A stretch of 64,000 nucleotides of DNA from Mangifera indica (Eukaryota > Streptophyta > Magnoliopsida > Sapindales > Anacardiaceae). Each line of letters opens with the position of its first letter. Position 1 is the first letter of the stretch. Made by a program: the position numbers and the translations under genes. Location of the stretch: contig NW_025401103.1 of the NCBI RefSeq assembly GCF_011075055.1, forward strand, positions 124,001 through 188,000. The letters run 5' to 3'. The notes beneath the pieces are model-generated. The model saw only the letters and a program-made list of their open reading frames with translations, was not told the origin of the DNA and made no database searches. Positions 34,327 to 46,136 of the stretch are shown piece by piece.

Positions 34327-36015
34327 TTACTTTACTAGATAATTCAGGTTCATATGTGGGTTTAGGAACACCTCTATTTTGACGTTGTGGTAACTCTTTT
34401 TTGTGTGGCTCAAGATTATCTTCAGCAAGTGATTAGTGTGGTGTGGTATGTCAGATAAAGGTGTAGCCATATTTTTAAGGATCTCAATGTGAGGTTGAGT
34501 TGGAGGTAGCCCCACTTCTTTGGCTATACCTTGATCTAATGTCAATTCACCCACTTCTTGATTTTGTCTAGTCTGACTATCATCATCATTGAAGTCCAAT
34601 GTTGGACCACTTAGATCTAAGTTAATCACATCCATGTTACCATTTTCATCATAATTGAGAGTCTGAATTTCCTTTCGGTACTCCCCCTGACATTCAGGCT
34701 CAGAGAAATACATTGTATCTTTATGAAAGATGACATCCATTATGATAAATAGTCGACGGGTTGGAGGATGGTAACACCGGTACCCCTTTTGATGTATGGC
34801 ATATCCAACAAAAACACATTTCACTGCTTGAGGAGTTAACTTAGTGCATTGATGCTTGTGGAGATGTACAAACACTACACACCCAAAGACATAAGGAGGT
34901 AAATTTGGAACTGATGAGGCATCAACTATTTCATTAAGGATTTGGAATGGTGTTTTAAAATTGATAGTGTTAGTGGGTACCCGATTTATTAAATAGGCTG
35001 CAGCAGTGAGTGCTTCTCCCCAACAAGATAATGGCATATGAGTATCAATTAATAATGCTCGAACAACTTCTAACAAGTGTCGATTTTTCTGCTCCGTAAC
35101 TCTATTTTGTTGAGGTGTGTTAGGACACGTAGTGTGATGAATCATTCCTTGTGCTTCTAGATATTGTTGAAGTTTAATATTCTGATATTCTCCACCATTG
35201 TCACTGTGAAGAATTTGAATCTTTGCATTATATTAAGTTTCAACCATTTTATAAAACTTTTGGAATACTGAGTTCACTTCAGTTTTGGATTTCATCAAGC
35301 ATAGCCATGTCATCCTGGTACAATCATCAATAAATGTTACAAACCATCGTGACCCACCTAAAGTAGTAACCTTAGATGGACCCCAAACATCAGAGTGAAT
35401 GAGCATAAAAGAAAGTGGACTTTTATTCAATCGTAATGGAAAAGAAACACGATGACTCTTTGCAAGTTCACACACGTCACACTTGAAATTAGCAACATCA
35501 ACTTTTGTAAATAAATTAGGAAATAATTTTTTCAAATATCCAAAAGAAGCATGTCCTAAACGGCGATGCCATAACCAGATTTCTTATTTTCTTTTATCCT
35601 CCTCATGACTACCCATTTTCAAGGCTTGTTGTAAGCTTTTGGTACTTTGTGATTCCAAGTCCAAGTAATATAGCTTTCCTTGCCTAATACCACAACCAAT
35701 CGTCTTCCTGATTTCGATGTCCTTAAACACACAAAAATCAGGCCAAAAAATTACAACACAAGATAGGGTAGTTGTTATTTGAGAAACTGACAAAAGATTA
35801 TATTCTAAAGATGGAACAACTAACACAGAGTCTAAATTTAATGTATCAGTTAGAGTTAAGGGTCCTCTCCCAATGACTGGGGTAGATGTTCCATTTGCAG
35901 TAGAGACAAATTTTTGGTTGGAAGGATCAAGTGGTGAGACCTGTCTAGAATCAAATGTCATATGATCTGTAGCACCAGAGTCAATTATCCATGCACTATT
36001 AAAAACAGGTGTAGA
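34327..36015 (-). pseudogene. Copia protease and integrase
   Basis: Protease: AWIIDSGATDHMT with the D-S-G triad near 35990-35955. Pre-integrase: LWHRRLGHASFGYLKKLF (about 35570-35520) and the zinc region CDVCELAKSHR. Integrase core: HSDVWGPS, FIDDCTRMTWL, HSDNGGEY and NTPQQNRVTEQKNRHL, so the D-D-E triad is present. The core is followed by a GYAIHQKGYRCYHPPTRRLF C-terminal block near 34785-34725. Stops at about 35580 and 35232 split it into three frames (36402-35584, 35535-35233, 35145-34327). Confidence 0.92.
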
Positions 36016-36099
36016 AATATTTAAAGCCTTACCACCATTGTCTGCAGATAATGTCAATGCTGAGGTTTGTTTAGTAACATCATCTTCGATCTTTGTTTC

Positions 36100-37004
36100 A
36101 ACAGTTGCTGCAGTTGAAGACCTTTTCTGATTTTTCTTTAAGCGATTATGATCCCACCATTGTAGATATCCCACGAGCTCAAAACAACTAGTTTTGGTAT
36201 GACCAGATTGATTGCAATTAGTGCTTTTAAAAGAAGACTTGTTAATCCCATTGTTTGTTCTACTATTTTTTGATCGATTCCTAACCACCATGGCACTGGA
36301 TTCAGAAGTTCTGAAATCACTTTTCAAGGTGGTACGACATACAACTTCTCGTCGAACTAAAGAGTAACACTCATCTAGATTTGGCACTGGATCTTTACGC
36401 AAAATTTCTCGTTAGATTGATCAAAAACCTCATCCAATCCAGCAAGAAATATGTGAACTCTTAACCGTTCAATGGATTTACGGTTAGCTTTGACATCATC
36501 TGGATCCTTCATAATCACCTTATCACGATGGTCTAATTCTTGAAAAATTTCGGTGAACTCCCCATAATACACAGAGAGAACTCATCTGTTTTGTCTTGCT
36601 GAGAAAGCCCTTTGATTCAAATTGAAAACTTGCAGTTCATCATTTCCATCACAGAATGCTTTTGACAAGACATCCCAAATTTTGTAGGCAGTGTGTAAGC
36701 GTAAATAACGCCTCATAATTTCTGGAGCCATAGACATTAATAACCATCTTTTTACCTTTTGATTTTTAGCATACCATTTTTCATAGCCTTCATCTCCTTC
36801 TGCAGGTGGCTTAGTCTTGCCACGAATATAGGAGATCTTGTCCCTTTCAGGAATTTGCATTTCCACTAGCTGAGACCATATATCATAATTTGTTTCTGTA
36901 AGGATTATTCCTGCATTGAATATTCCTTCAGATTGGACAACAACAAGAATTGTTTTGGATCCTGATGGTTCACTCATATTGTTTTTTTTTTTTAAAACAC
37001 TCAC
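36100..37004 (-). pseudogene. Copia gag
   Basis: Starts MSVLKKKNNMSEPSGSKTIL at 37004, 40 bp after the PBS. UBN2-type capsid with YDIWSQLVEMQIPERDK, KVKRWLLMSMAPEIMRRYLR and YKIWDVLSKAFCD. A frameshift near 36575 leads to YYGEFTEIFQELDHRDKV and ERLRVHIFLAGLDEVFDQ. A second shift near 36400 leads to DPVPNLDECYSLVRREV. The nucleocapsid knuckle near 36230-36190 keeps C-x4-H-x4-C, but the first Cys is Ser. Confidence 0.9.
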
Positions 37005-37059
37005 AAAAGAAAAAATAATTAGGAAACGTGTAGTGGTCTAAAACCTTGCTCTGATACCA

Positions 37060-37284
37060 TCTTAACAATAATGAATGTTTTTATTATCTTGCATATGTAC
37101 AAGCACAAGATATATATAGAGAAGTTACATGAAATGAATCCCTGTAATTAAGCTATGATCCCACAATCACTGTCCTATTCACTCAATTACAACCCCTTAA
37201 TTTCCTATAATTAATTGTAATCTTCTAAACTAGGAAAGTATGAATAACAAGAATTTATACAGCTCATTATGGTATATTTCAACA
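37060..37284 (-). repeat. 5' LTR of the complete Copia element
   Basis: 225 bp; ends on the minus strand at TTGTTAAGA directly before the PBS. Roughly 97% identical to the 3' LTR by eye. Confidence 0.93.
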
Positions 37285-37289
37285 ATATA

Positions 37290-37724
37290 TAATATGCTTG
37301 ATTGAAATTACCTCTTTCATTAAATTGCTTTGACTTAGTTTGACCATGTCAAACTTCATACACCTCGCATACTGCAACATTTCACCATGCATACCAGTTT
37401 GTTGCTATTAATCTTAAATTTTTTGTTCTGTTCATTTTTCACACCAAAAAAGGGAAAAAAAACATTGGTGTATTGTTCATCTTCATCTTGTATTACTTAT
37501 AATGCATAGATGTACTTGAATTTGCCTTATAGGGATGTCGCAGATGTAACATTTGAAGCTTTTTGTTTAAAATGTTTTTGGTTAAATCAAATAATTTGAC
37601 TATTTTTTTGTTAAGCTTTGTGGATGACTTTGTGATTGAACGTGGTTAGAACCGACTAATAATGAAATTAGGAATGGAAATCATAGGTTTTTTGATTAAT
37701 TTTCCACCATGTGTGATTTCCTCT
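37290..37724. other. Intergenic, nothing recognised
   Basis: AT-rich, no supported reading frame. No LTR ends. Confidence 0.4.
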
Positions 37725-38550
37725 AACATAAGACAAACACTAATGAGATTGTGATATTGTTCATGAGGATCCTTAGGATGGATACCATTTATAAGAATGT
37801 TTAGGGTAGATATCATTCAATGGACAAAAATGGATAATAAGAATTCAATACAATTTATAAAACAATTCTTAAAAACTTAAACTTAAATTTTATTGATAAC
37901 TTGAATTGATTGATTGATTTTGATTATAAGACTCAAGCCTTATATAGACTTATTTTTCTAAACTGGACTAGGAAAACTTAAACACAAAAGGAAAAACTAG
38001 TTTAACTAGAATATGAATCTTAATTAATTCTAAATTTCGGGAATATGAACTTAAAAAAAAACTAATAGACTCTAATTAGAATTGAACTTTTAAATAATAA
38101 AATCTTAAAAATCTTTATTTTTAAAATTAAAATAAGGTACTTCTCTAAAATAAAAATGAACTTTTAACTTATTAGCAAAATTAATATTATTAAAAGACTT
38201 AATAACTAAATTGGACTAGGAAATTTATTTTAAACCAAACTCCATTCAACTAGGAATCATTTTCCCTCATGCATAAAACTTCCTACATGGCTCCACATCA
38301 TCTTGCATGCCCATGTCATCATACCATGTTGTCACACAAGCTGCCACATCATGTGTTGTTTCATCTTATTGCATTTGGCTTGTTTCTTCAATGGTTTTGA
38401 TGTTTCCCACCTTACCACTTTCTTTTCATGATCCTCAATTATTATTCTTTCATTCGTCTTTTTCACCCAACCTCCCTTTACATGGATCTTCATTTGACCT
38501 CTTTTTTTTCCATTCACAAGTTAAAAGTCTTTGTCTCCCGTCATTTTCCC
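37725..38550 (-). repeat. Gypsy LTR, minus orientation, copy A
   Basis: On the minus strand it has an LTR-like promoter (CTATATAAGGCTTGAGTC, near 37945) and a downstream AATAAAATTT (about 37890). A purine tract GTAGGGGAAAATGACGG sits at its upstream edge (about 38555-38540), as expected for a 3' LTR. The same sequence recurs at 51785-52552, and its R/U5-like part recurs at 41520-41880. Confidence 0.6.
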
Positions 38551-38599
38551 CTACAAAAAAAAAAAAAAGACTTGCCCTAAAGTCATCATCATGTGCAAC

Positions 38600-39603
38600 G
38601 TACCATCCAAACATCTAAAAGGATTAGACTAAGGTTTGAATCTTGGCTTCATTCAATGATGAAAATTTTGTTTCCAAAGATATAGTCATTTCATAATATT
38701 CCTCTAAAGTTGATTGGTAGTCCTATAATTGTTTTTAAGAGTTATCATGGATTTACCTTGAACATAAAAATCATCTTCGACAACAATGTCTTTGATTGTA
38801 AAATTCTTTTGAAGGGAATGAAAATGTTCTTTAATTGAAAGTGTTTCTCTAATCTCTTCGATTGCTTTAAAATTCTCAAGTTGCTCTTCTTTCTTTACTT
38901 CAATCTCTTCAACTTGAGCAGCAAAGGTAGCTCCCACCTTATTATCTTATTTAATTTTAGAACTCTTGAGATTGAAGAGAACATCATTTTGATATGATGT
39001 TTTCTGCAATTCTCTAACTTCTTTATTAGCTCCTAGTTTTAGTTCATCATCCTTCAATGGTATGGAAATCAAAGCTACCTCCTCTTGCAATGGAGTGTTT
39101 TCTTCAACCTTGCTAGGCACCACAATAATCCTCATTTGCTTCCACTTGAAAGAATAAGTATTGTTTCGACCCTTATATGTAGCATCCATATCAAATCGTT
39201 ATAGATGTCCTAAGAGTACATGACAAACATCCATCTCAATTACATCACATAAAATTTCATCTTTATAGTTTTGCCTAAAGATAATGAGAACCTACATTGT
39301 TCCATTACTTTTATACTTGGACTATTTTTAATCCAACTTATACTATATTTAGAGATGAGGTTTGGTTTCTAGCTTAAAGTACTCCACTAATTTGTTAGAT
39401 ACAAAGTTTTTATATCTAAAATTATCAATCACGAGCTTACATACCTTACCATTAATTGTCCACTCAATTTGAAAGTTATATGATCCATAAAAGACCAAGA
39501 ACATGTGATTCAATCGTGGAGGAATTTGGCAAGAGTATAATGGGCTAGAAAACATTGAAAACATTAAAGGCACAACCCAAAGGCAAGAGGGATGACATAA
39601 CAA
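38600..39603 (-). pseudogene. Gypsy aspartic-protease region remnant, copy A
   Basis: Minus-strand frames read YNFQIEWTINGKVCKLVIDN, FVSNKLVEYFKLETKPHL (39485-39349), then DATYKGRNNTYSFKWKQMRI (39189 on) and a Glu/Lys-rich linker. This is the Gypsy pattern GKVC-x-L-I-I-D-G-G-S followed by DATHKGRDNTYSF-like. The active-site Gly is Asn (DNF instead of DGG). RT is absent. Copy B lies at 52600-53534 and retains a longer protease stretch. Confidence 0.7.
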
Positions 39604-39639
39604 CTAATGATGACATGGCAACCATTAAACACATGGCAA

Positions 39640-40348
39640 ATGATATGGCAGAAGTTTGGTGATGTTTTCACTTGTCAAAATATGAAGAAGATGCTTGATT
39701 TGGTGGAAATTCATGTTGACAGAACAAGTAAATTCAATTGGAGTTCAGTTTCCTAGTTGTTTAGTAGTTTTATTTGTTTTAAGAGTCCTATTTTTATTTG
39801 CTTTAAGAATCTTTATTAAGTTAAAATATTATTTAAGCGTTTGGATAGAATAAGCAATCATTATATAAATAAATTAAAAAGAGTATTTAATAGGAAACCT
39901 CATGTAATTAGGACTATTAGTATTAATAGCAATAATAAGAGTCCTAATTGTAAAGGGAATCTTATTTTGCTACCTTTTAGGATTGTTCCCTATATAAAGG
40001 GGTGTGTAAAGCAAAATTAGGGAAATAGAGTTTGAACAACAATTCCATAAAGTGCTCTTTGCCTTTATTTCAATTATTGTCTAAGCAATTAATTTGTTTA
40101 GTGGCGAATTACTACAAATTCTTATCACTCTTATTCTTTCTTTCTTAGAGTATGGTGAATCAACCCAACTTCTTCTTTTTTTATGGCGATATTCTTATCA
40201 AACAAGGGTTGCTAGTTCTTGTTCTCTTTATTTATTTATTTATTTATTTTGTTTGACCATTGATCCAAACCGTAAAACCATCCCAAAACCCTAACAAACA
40301 TTACATTAATTAACCATACACAAACTTTGATTCTAAGACACATCATAT
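39640..40348 (+). repeat. Gypsy LTR, plus orientation, copy A
   Basis: TATA box CCTATATAAAGGGGTG at about 39990, typical of an LTR. It runs to a PBS-like TGGTATAAGAGCC at 40349-40361 (one base off the Met-initiator type). Its left end is not defined. Copy B (53560-54122) matches it up to TTTTTTTATGGCG. Confidence 0.6.
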
Positions 40349-41505
40349 TGGTATAAGAGCCAAAGTTTGTATACATTTGAGAGTTATAGTAGGATAAGAC
40401 ACATTAAGAGGACTTTCTTTGGAACAAACACAAATCATGGGACTCCAACGACAACAAGAAGAGATGAGGGAATAAATTGCTTGATTAACATAGACAATTG
40501 AAAAAATGACTACCCAACAAAAACCTCAAAACTCTCAATTACCAAGGTAAGGTTACCAAGATGGTATGAAGGAGCCTATAATTAAGAATGGACCAAAAGA
40601 ACAACCATGGAAAAAGGAGGTAATGGCAATATTCCAGAAATGATATTAAAATAAAGATTCCACCATTCAAAATGACTAGTTAACCAAAAAAGTAGTCAAA
40701 ATAGGTTCAACAAGTGGAAAAGTATTTGAATGCTAGGACTATGTCAAGGTATCTAAGTTTAAATTTGTTGCCTTTGAATTTATGGATTATGCTAATTTAT
40801 GTAGGGAGAATTTGAAAACACAACTTAGGCAAGATGAGGAAAATGAGATTAAGAATGAAGATTAATGCAAAAGTAGTGTGGTCCTGAATATTATAAACAT
40901 GAAATATATATTAAATTACAAACCCTTAGGAAAAATAGGTATGTATGTCAAAGATTATGTTGAGGAATTTGAGATGTGAATTGCAATAACCCTAAGATCA
41001 AACTATTGTAAGATTCTTAGGAGGTTTGAATAGAGAAATTGTTAATATCATGGAACTACAACCTTTTGTGTTTTTGAGGGATGTAATTATATTGGCTTTT
41101 AAAATGGAAAGGTAAATTAGGCATGACCCAATTTGTTGGTAGGAAAGCAAACCTAAGTTATAAGGTTACACAGAATACCACTAATAAAAGTAAAGAAGGA
41201 ATGAATAACAAAGAATCTAGTAACAAACCCATGTCTTCAATAAAAGGAAAGGAAAAAGTTGAAGAATTTATTATGATGGTTTTCGAAATACTTACTCTTT
41301 CACTAAAGATGAGAAAAACATCGTTCTAGCATCACTTAGCTAACAAAAATTGCAAAAAGATAAACTTATAATGAAACAAATGAAGACAAGAAGCTTGTTT
41401 GTAAGTAAAGTAATCAATAGAGCTTTACACAAAGGAAACCATGACATTTAACTTGTGGAGGGACAACAAGACTGAGGCATGGCGACACAAGACAAGGATA
41501 GTAGC
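40349..41505 (+). pseudogene. Gypsy PBS and gag remnant
   Basis: Downstream of the PBS a gag starts near 40437 (MGLQRQQEEMRE). Readable blocks are DYVKVSKFKFVAFEFMDYANLW (40738-40803), YVKDYVEEFEM (40943-40975), LRRFE and NC..YHGTTTFCVFEGC (41016-41085) and FKMER (41098-41112). These match Gypsy gag motifs of the V-K-L-A-A-L-E-F-x-D-Y-A type. No nucleocapsid knuckle or pol. Multiple stops. Confidence 0.65.
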
Positions 41506-41890
41506 CTTATGTTGTAATACCATATAATGCAAGATAAGCATTGATGGGATTGTGATATTGTTCATAAGGTCGCTTAAGGTTGATATCATTCAAGGGACGC
41601 AAAGGAAAAACAAGAACTCAATACAATTATTTAAAAAGCTCAAATTTGAATTTTATTAATAACTTGAATTAATTTGATTACAAAAACTTGAGCCTTTTAT
41701 AAAGGCTAGTGACTCTCCTAATTAAAATATAAATCCTAACACTACTAGAATAGAAAACTTATTAAATTAAAACACTTACTTAACTAAAACTACAAATATT
41801 AATTAATTTTAAATTCTAAGAAACTATAATTCTAGAAAACTATGATTTTAATAAATAATATTAATAGACATGTTGACCGCACTACAGCTG
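41506..41890 (-). repeat. Gypsy LTR fragment, minus orientation
   Basis: Matches the 37725-38100 R/U5-like region (TTGTGATATTGTTCATAAGG, GATATCATTCAAGGGAC, then an AATTTTATTAATAACTTG block). At its left edge the minus strand has a decayed PBS-like TGGTATTACAACAT. It could be the 5' LTR of the minus element whose 3' LTR is at 37725-38550. Confidence 0.5.
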
Positions 41891-41949
41891 ATCACTGTAA
41901 ATAAAATTTTATTTATACCTACTAAGTTTTATGAAGACTCATAATTGTA

Positions 41950-43261
41950 GGTTTTTAAGAAAAAAGAGAACCAGAGCAAATTTTATAAACACTTAGACAG
42001 ACAACCTATAAAAGAGTCAGAGTGAAGGGGTAGTAGCCCCAATTCTCTAAGCAGGTTTAAGTGCTCAAGATGTTAATGACATGTTCAGAGAGATGTTCAA
42101 AAAGCAAGGAGGTGCTCCAGCTTAAGCTAGTAAGTTAGCATGCATACCATCGATACAGGCTCAAGGCTTTGTTGAGTTGACTTATACACCAATAATCGTA
42201 TTAGCGATAGCACCAGCTAAGACTCAGTTGCATCTTATCTTCAATTTACCTAACATGCATTAGTCCTAAAAGTTTGATGGCTTTGAGGATCCAATTATAA
42301 CTAAGAAGTGGTCAGAGTTGGTAGAGAGTGTTATGACCTTGTTTGATATGACTGACCAGGAGAGAGTCTGATACACCACCTATTTCTTCAAGTTAAATGT
42401 TAGAATATAATAGAACCTAGTTTTGGAGAGGACCAAAACATCATAAATGTCTCGGTCGGAGTTCAAAAAGAGATTTGAGGTTGAGTATAGGGGAGCACAT
42501 GTGACATGCGTCTAGGCTCAAGAGTTTCTTATACTAACTTAGTGTATAGAATTTGTAAAGGAGTTATCTAATAAGTTCAACCACTTGGCATGATATGCCC
42601 CTAAGATATCTAACACAAAGATTAGGTGGATAGAATAATTTGTGTGTAAGCTCGATCTAGCTATAACATGAGATGTCATGATAGGTAAATAACCACCCTA
42701 GACTTATAGTGAGGCATTGAGCCTGACTTTAAGGACTGAGGTGTTTGTTAAGAGGATGAATGACTAGGCTTCGTCTCATTCAACTTAAATGCCAACACTA
42801 ATACCATAGTTAGAAAATAGTAATGCCTTGATACAGAGGGGTCCCTTATCAAAAAGAAAAGGAAAGAGGCTATTCCAACCCAAAGAAAACAAGAAAGGTT
42901 GGAAGAGAAACAAGAAGTAGAAAGGGCTTGAAATTCCAGTTTGTTAGAGATGTGACAGTTATCATAAAGGAGAGTGTCTGATAAGGCAAACAATTTGTTA
43001 CAAGTGCTGTTAACTAAGACATATGGCCAAATCTTATCTTGATGCTCTAGAATAAGTCAAGCAGCCAATCATGAGAGCTACTACTAGAGTATACACCATC
43101 ACCTAGGGGCTAATTGAGGCTAATCCAACAACTTTTACTAGTAAAATTTCCTTCCTTAGTACTCTTATTTACATATTAATTGATTGTAGTGTTATGCATT
43201 GTTTTATAACCAAGAGTCTAATAGACAGATTAGAAGTACAACCAATGATGGTTGTCGAATA
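41950..43261 (+). pseudogene. Gypsy gag and protease start, second family
   Basis: Broken frames read KFDGFEDPIITKKWSELVES (42268-42330), VMTLFDMTDQERV, SRSEFKKRFEVEYRGAHVTC, FVKELSNKFNHLA and PKISNTKIRWIE, the standard order of Gypsy Retrotrans_gag. A CCHC-type knuckle with CDSYHKGEC lies near 42950-42980, with a second Cys cluster just after it. The protease start LIDCSVMHCFITKSLID lies near 43172-43222 (family LIDSGATHSFI). Ends at 43261 where Athila-like sequence begins. Same family as the remnant at 1-560. Confidence 0.72.
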
Positions 43262-45240
43262 CACCAAAAATTAATAACTCTATTTTAACTTCCTACAAGA
43301 TAGTAGTTAGGGCAAATAGAGGTCAATCCCACAAAGAAGTGTAGTCAATTTTCTAATGAACAAACTCTCATTAGAATCTAACCATTGGACAACCTTAAAC
43401 AAGATCTTTCCTAATTCTAGCAACTAATGCTGATATAATTGATTCCACAAGTGTTATTCAAATTAAACAAACCAAACATCAAATATCATTAAAACAAAAT
43501 AACATCAATTAATTTCTTAAGAAGAGTAAAGGAATAATGTTACTGAATTGACTACACCATCAACTTGTGTTTTGGGTTTAAAATCCTTTCGAGCTGAAAA
43601 GAAAAACTTAACCAGACATGTTAACCCTCAGGAAAAAAACTAATTCATTTTCCTATCTCTCCTCTAAATTTTTCAAAACATGAAAGCCTTAAAAAAAAAA
43701 AACCTCCCTCTCATGCACAACTCAACTTTCTAATTTGTAGGCATTCTAATCTCTTCTTTTTTCAAGACGACAAATTTTCTGTTAGAATTTATGAGCAAAT
43801 TTTGGATTTGATAGAAACTAAATTTGGTTTAGGAACTTCACAAAATAGTAGCCTTAGATATGATCTTTCAATACATCTTGAATCATCCCAATTTGACTTT
43901 TGCAATTCAAGTTACAACCTAATTACTAAACCATGCTCAAACAATAACGAGATTGGATCTTCTAACTCTAATCCAAAGTTTGACAACCCAAATGAACTTG
44001 GATTTGAACATGTAAGCCCAATTCAAAAAGTTCAAGAATTCTACTTCAAATGCCAATGAGGCTTCTTTCTTATTCCAAAACTCTAAGGACATCAAAACCT
44101 CTATTGAACTTACAGAGGTTGAATCTACTAAAGTCTGAAAACTGCACATTATGTTCCACTTTTAATCTGATGCCTCCAATCCACTCTTAATTCACAAAAT
44201 AAATTAATCAGCTTATTCAATCACAAAATCTAACACAACACTACATATGGAGGAATAAAAAAAAAAAGTTAAATTTTTAACACCTATCAAATTCCTCTAC
44301 ACTTAGCTTTTGCACGTCCTCGGGCAAAATAGCTCAGCACTTAAAAACATACAATACTCAAACCATACCAAGAACACCATCATGATGTATAAGTGACTTA
44401 ATCCAACATACTTAAGGTAACTCATACTGTAACAATTGTAAAATAAACTAAAGTCGAACACTCTCATCTCTTTTCTCATTTATCCATAATTACTCCAAAT
44501 TAGTTAATAGAACCAAGCAACGAATCACACCCCTAAACTATTTCTCTTTACTATTACAAACTAGGTAGCAAACTAGGGATTTACTATTTTTATTTATTTA
44601 TTTATTTTTTAAAAAGTTTCTAACTCATCACCAACCTTTTTCATGCGAATATTAACATTTGTGAAGAAGATGCCTAATTACAACATTCTTGGCACTTATA
44701 CTCTTGTTTATAACCTACACTTCATACGAATACCAACATTGGTCATGAAGACACCCAATTACTTAGTAGGCCAAAACAACAAAGTATTCCCCTTCTTTAA
44801 TATGTGTATATATAATTTTTTTTTTAAAGATTTTTTTTCTATTTACTTAAACTTGAGTTTAGGACTAGCTTAAGAGAAACTTCGATACTAGGTGCACACA
44901 ACTTCTCAAATCATATTATTTCAATCAATTACAAGGATTCAAATGTGCTAAACTCTAATTTACAAAACAATTGGTAACATCCTGAGCTAGGAAGTATGCT
45001 TATTACAAAAGCCAAGTTGAAAACTTATACATCATTAGATATTCAAGAGAAACATCTCAAGAAAAACAACAAATCAAAACACACATAAAACACACTCACT
45101 AACTAAATCTCTAAATTCCCTTCACACTTAAAACATACATTGTCCTAATGTACGACCTAAACGCAAGGAAAAATTATTAATCGATGCATAAACAACATAA
45201 AAGATAAAAGAAAAGATTGTAAACTAAATACTCCCTTGGG
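43262..45240 (-). mobile_element. Athila-like Gypsy 3' region and LTR
   Basis: Non-coding. On the minus strand it follows pol: the GATWEATPRE-like end of the frame lies near 45245-45225. The far end (43262-43560) has GTCAATCCCACAAAGAAGTG-type sequence, resembling the solo LTR at 27817-29138. The internal LTR boundary is not resolved. Confidence 0.5.
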
Positions 45241-46136
45241 GTTGCCTCCCAAGTAGCACCTCTATTTATTATCGTTAGTCTGACAACGTGATTCTTAATT
45301 TGAATAGATTGGATCCTCCAAGTCTACTATCTCAACATTTTGCACTTGAAAACCTTCATAAAAAGGTTTAAGTCTATGACCATTCACCTTAAATACCTTT
45401 GTTGCTTTTAGGCTTTGGATCTCTATTGCACTATAGTGAAAAACATTAGTAATAACAAATGAACCAACCCAATAAGAACACAACTTACCTAGAAATAACT
45501 TAAGCCTTGAATGATACAGGACATCTTTTTGTCTAACAACAAAATTCTTCTTAGAGATCACTTATCATGAAAAGCCTTTTTCTTCTCCTTGTATATCCTA
45601 GAACTCTCATATGCCTCGTTTCGTAATTTCCTTTACTCTCCAGCCTTATTCAAATTCAAATTACATTGCTTGATCGCCTAAAAAGCTTTGTGCTCTAACT
45701 CCACTGGAAGATGACATGACTTTCCAAATACTAACTTGTAAGGTAGCATGCCAATTGGTGTCTTGTAAGTTGTCCTATAGGCCCACAATACATCCTTCAA
45801 CCTTAAACTCCAATCCTTTCTATTTGGCTTGATTGTTTTCTCTAAAGTAGACTTAACTTCTCGATTAGATATTTCAGCTTGGCCACTAGTCTATGGGTGA
45901 TAAGATGTGGAAACCCTATGAACAATATTGTATCTTCTAAACATTGTCTTTATCATCCTATTGCAAAAATGTATGCCTTTATCACTAATAATGGCCCTTA
46001 GAACTCCAAACCTAATAGAAATATTAGACTTCACAAAATCTGCAACAATTTTAGAACTGTCAATCTTGGCAGCATTAGCTTCCACCAACTTAGAAACTTA
46101 ATTAATAGCCAAAATTATGTAAACATTACCAAAAGA

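Larger units (their letters stand above)
32485..37284 (-). mobile_element. Complete Copia retrotransposon with both LTRs
   Basis: About 4.8 kb and full structure. LTRs at 32485-32706 (3') and 37060-37284 (5') differ by roughly five substitutions and two small indels. Both read TGTTGAAATATACC at the start on the minus strand. Target duplication ATATA at 32480-32484 and 37285-37289. PBS TGGTATCAGAGCAAGG lies directly next to the 5' LTR (37044-37059) and PPT CTTGAGGGGGAG next to the 3' LTR (32707-32718). Gene order gag-PR-IN-RT-RH is the Copia order. Coding frames carry a handful of stops and frameshifts, so it is probably no longer autonomous, although it is the youngest element in the window. 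Separate entries describe the coding parts. Confidence 0.95.
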
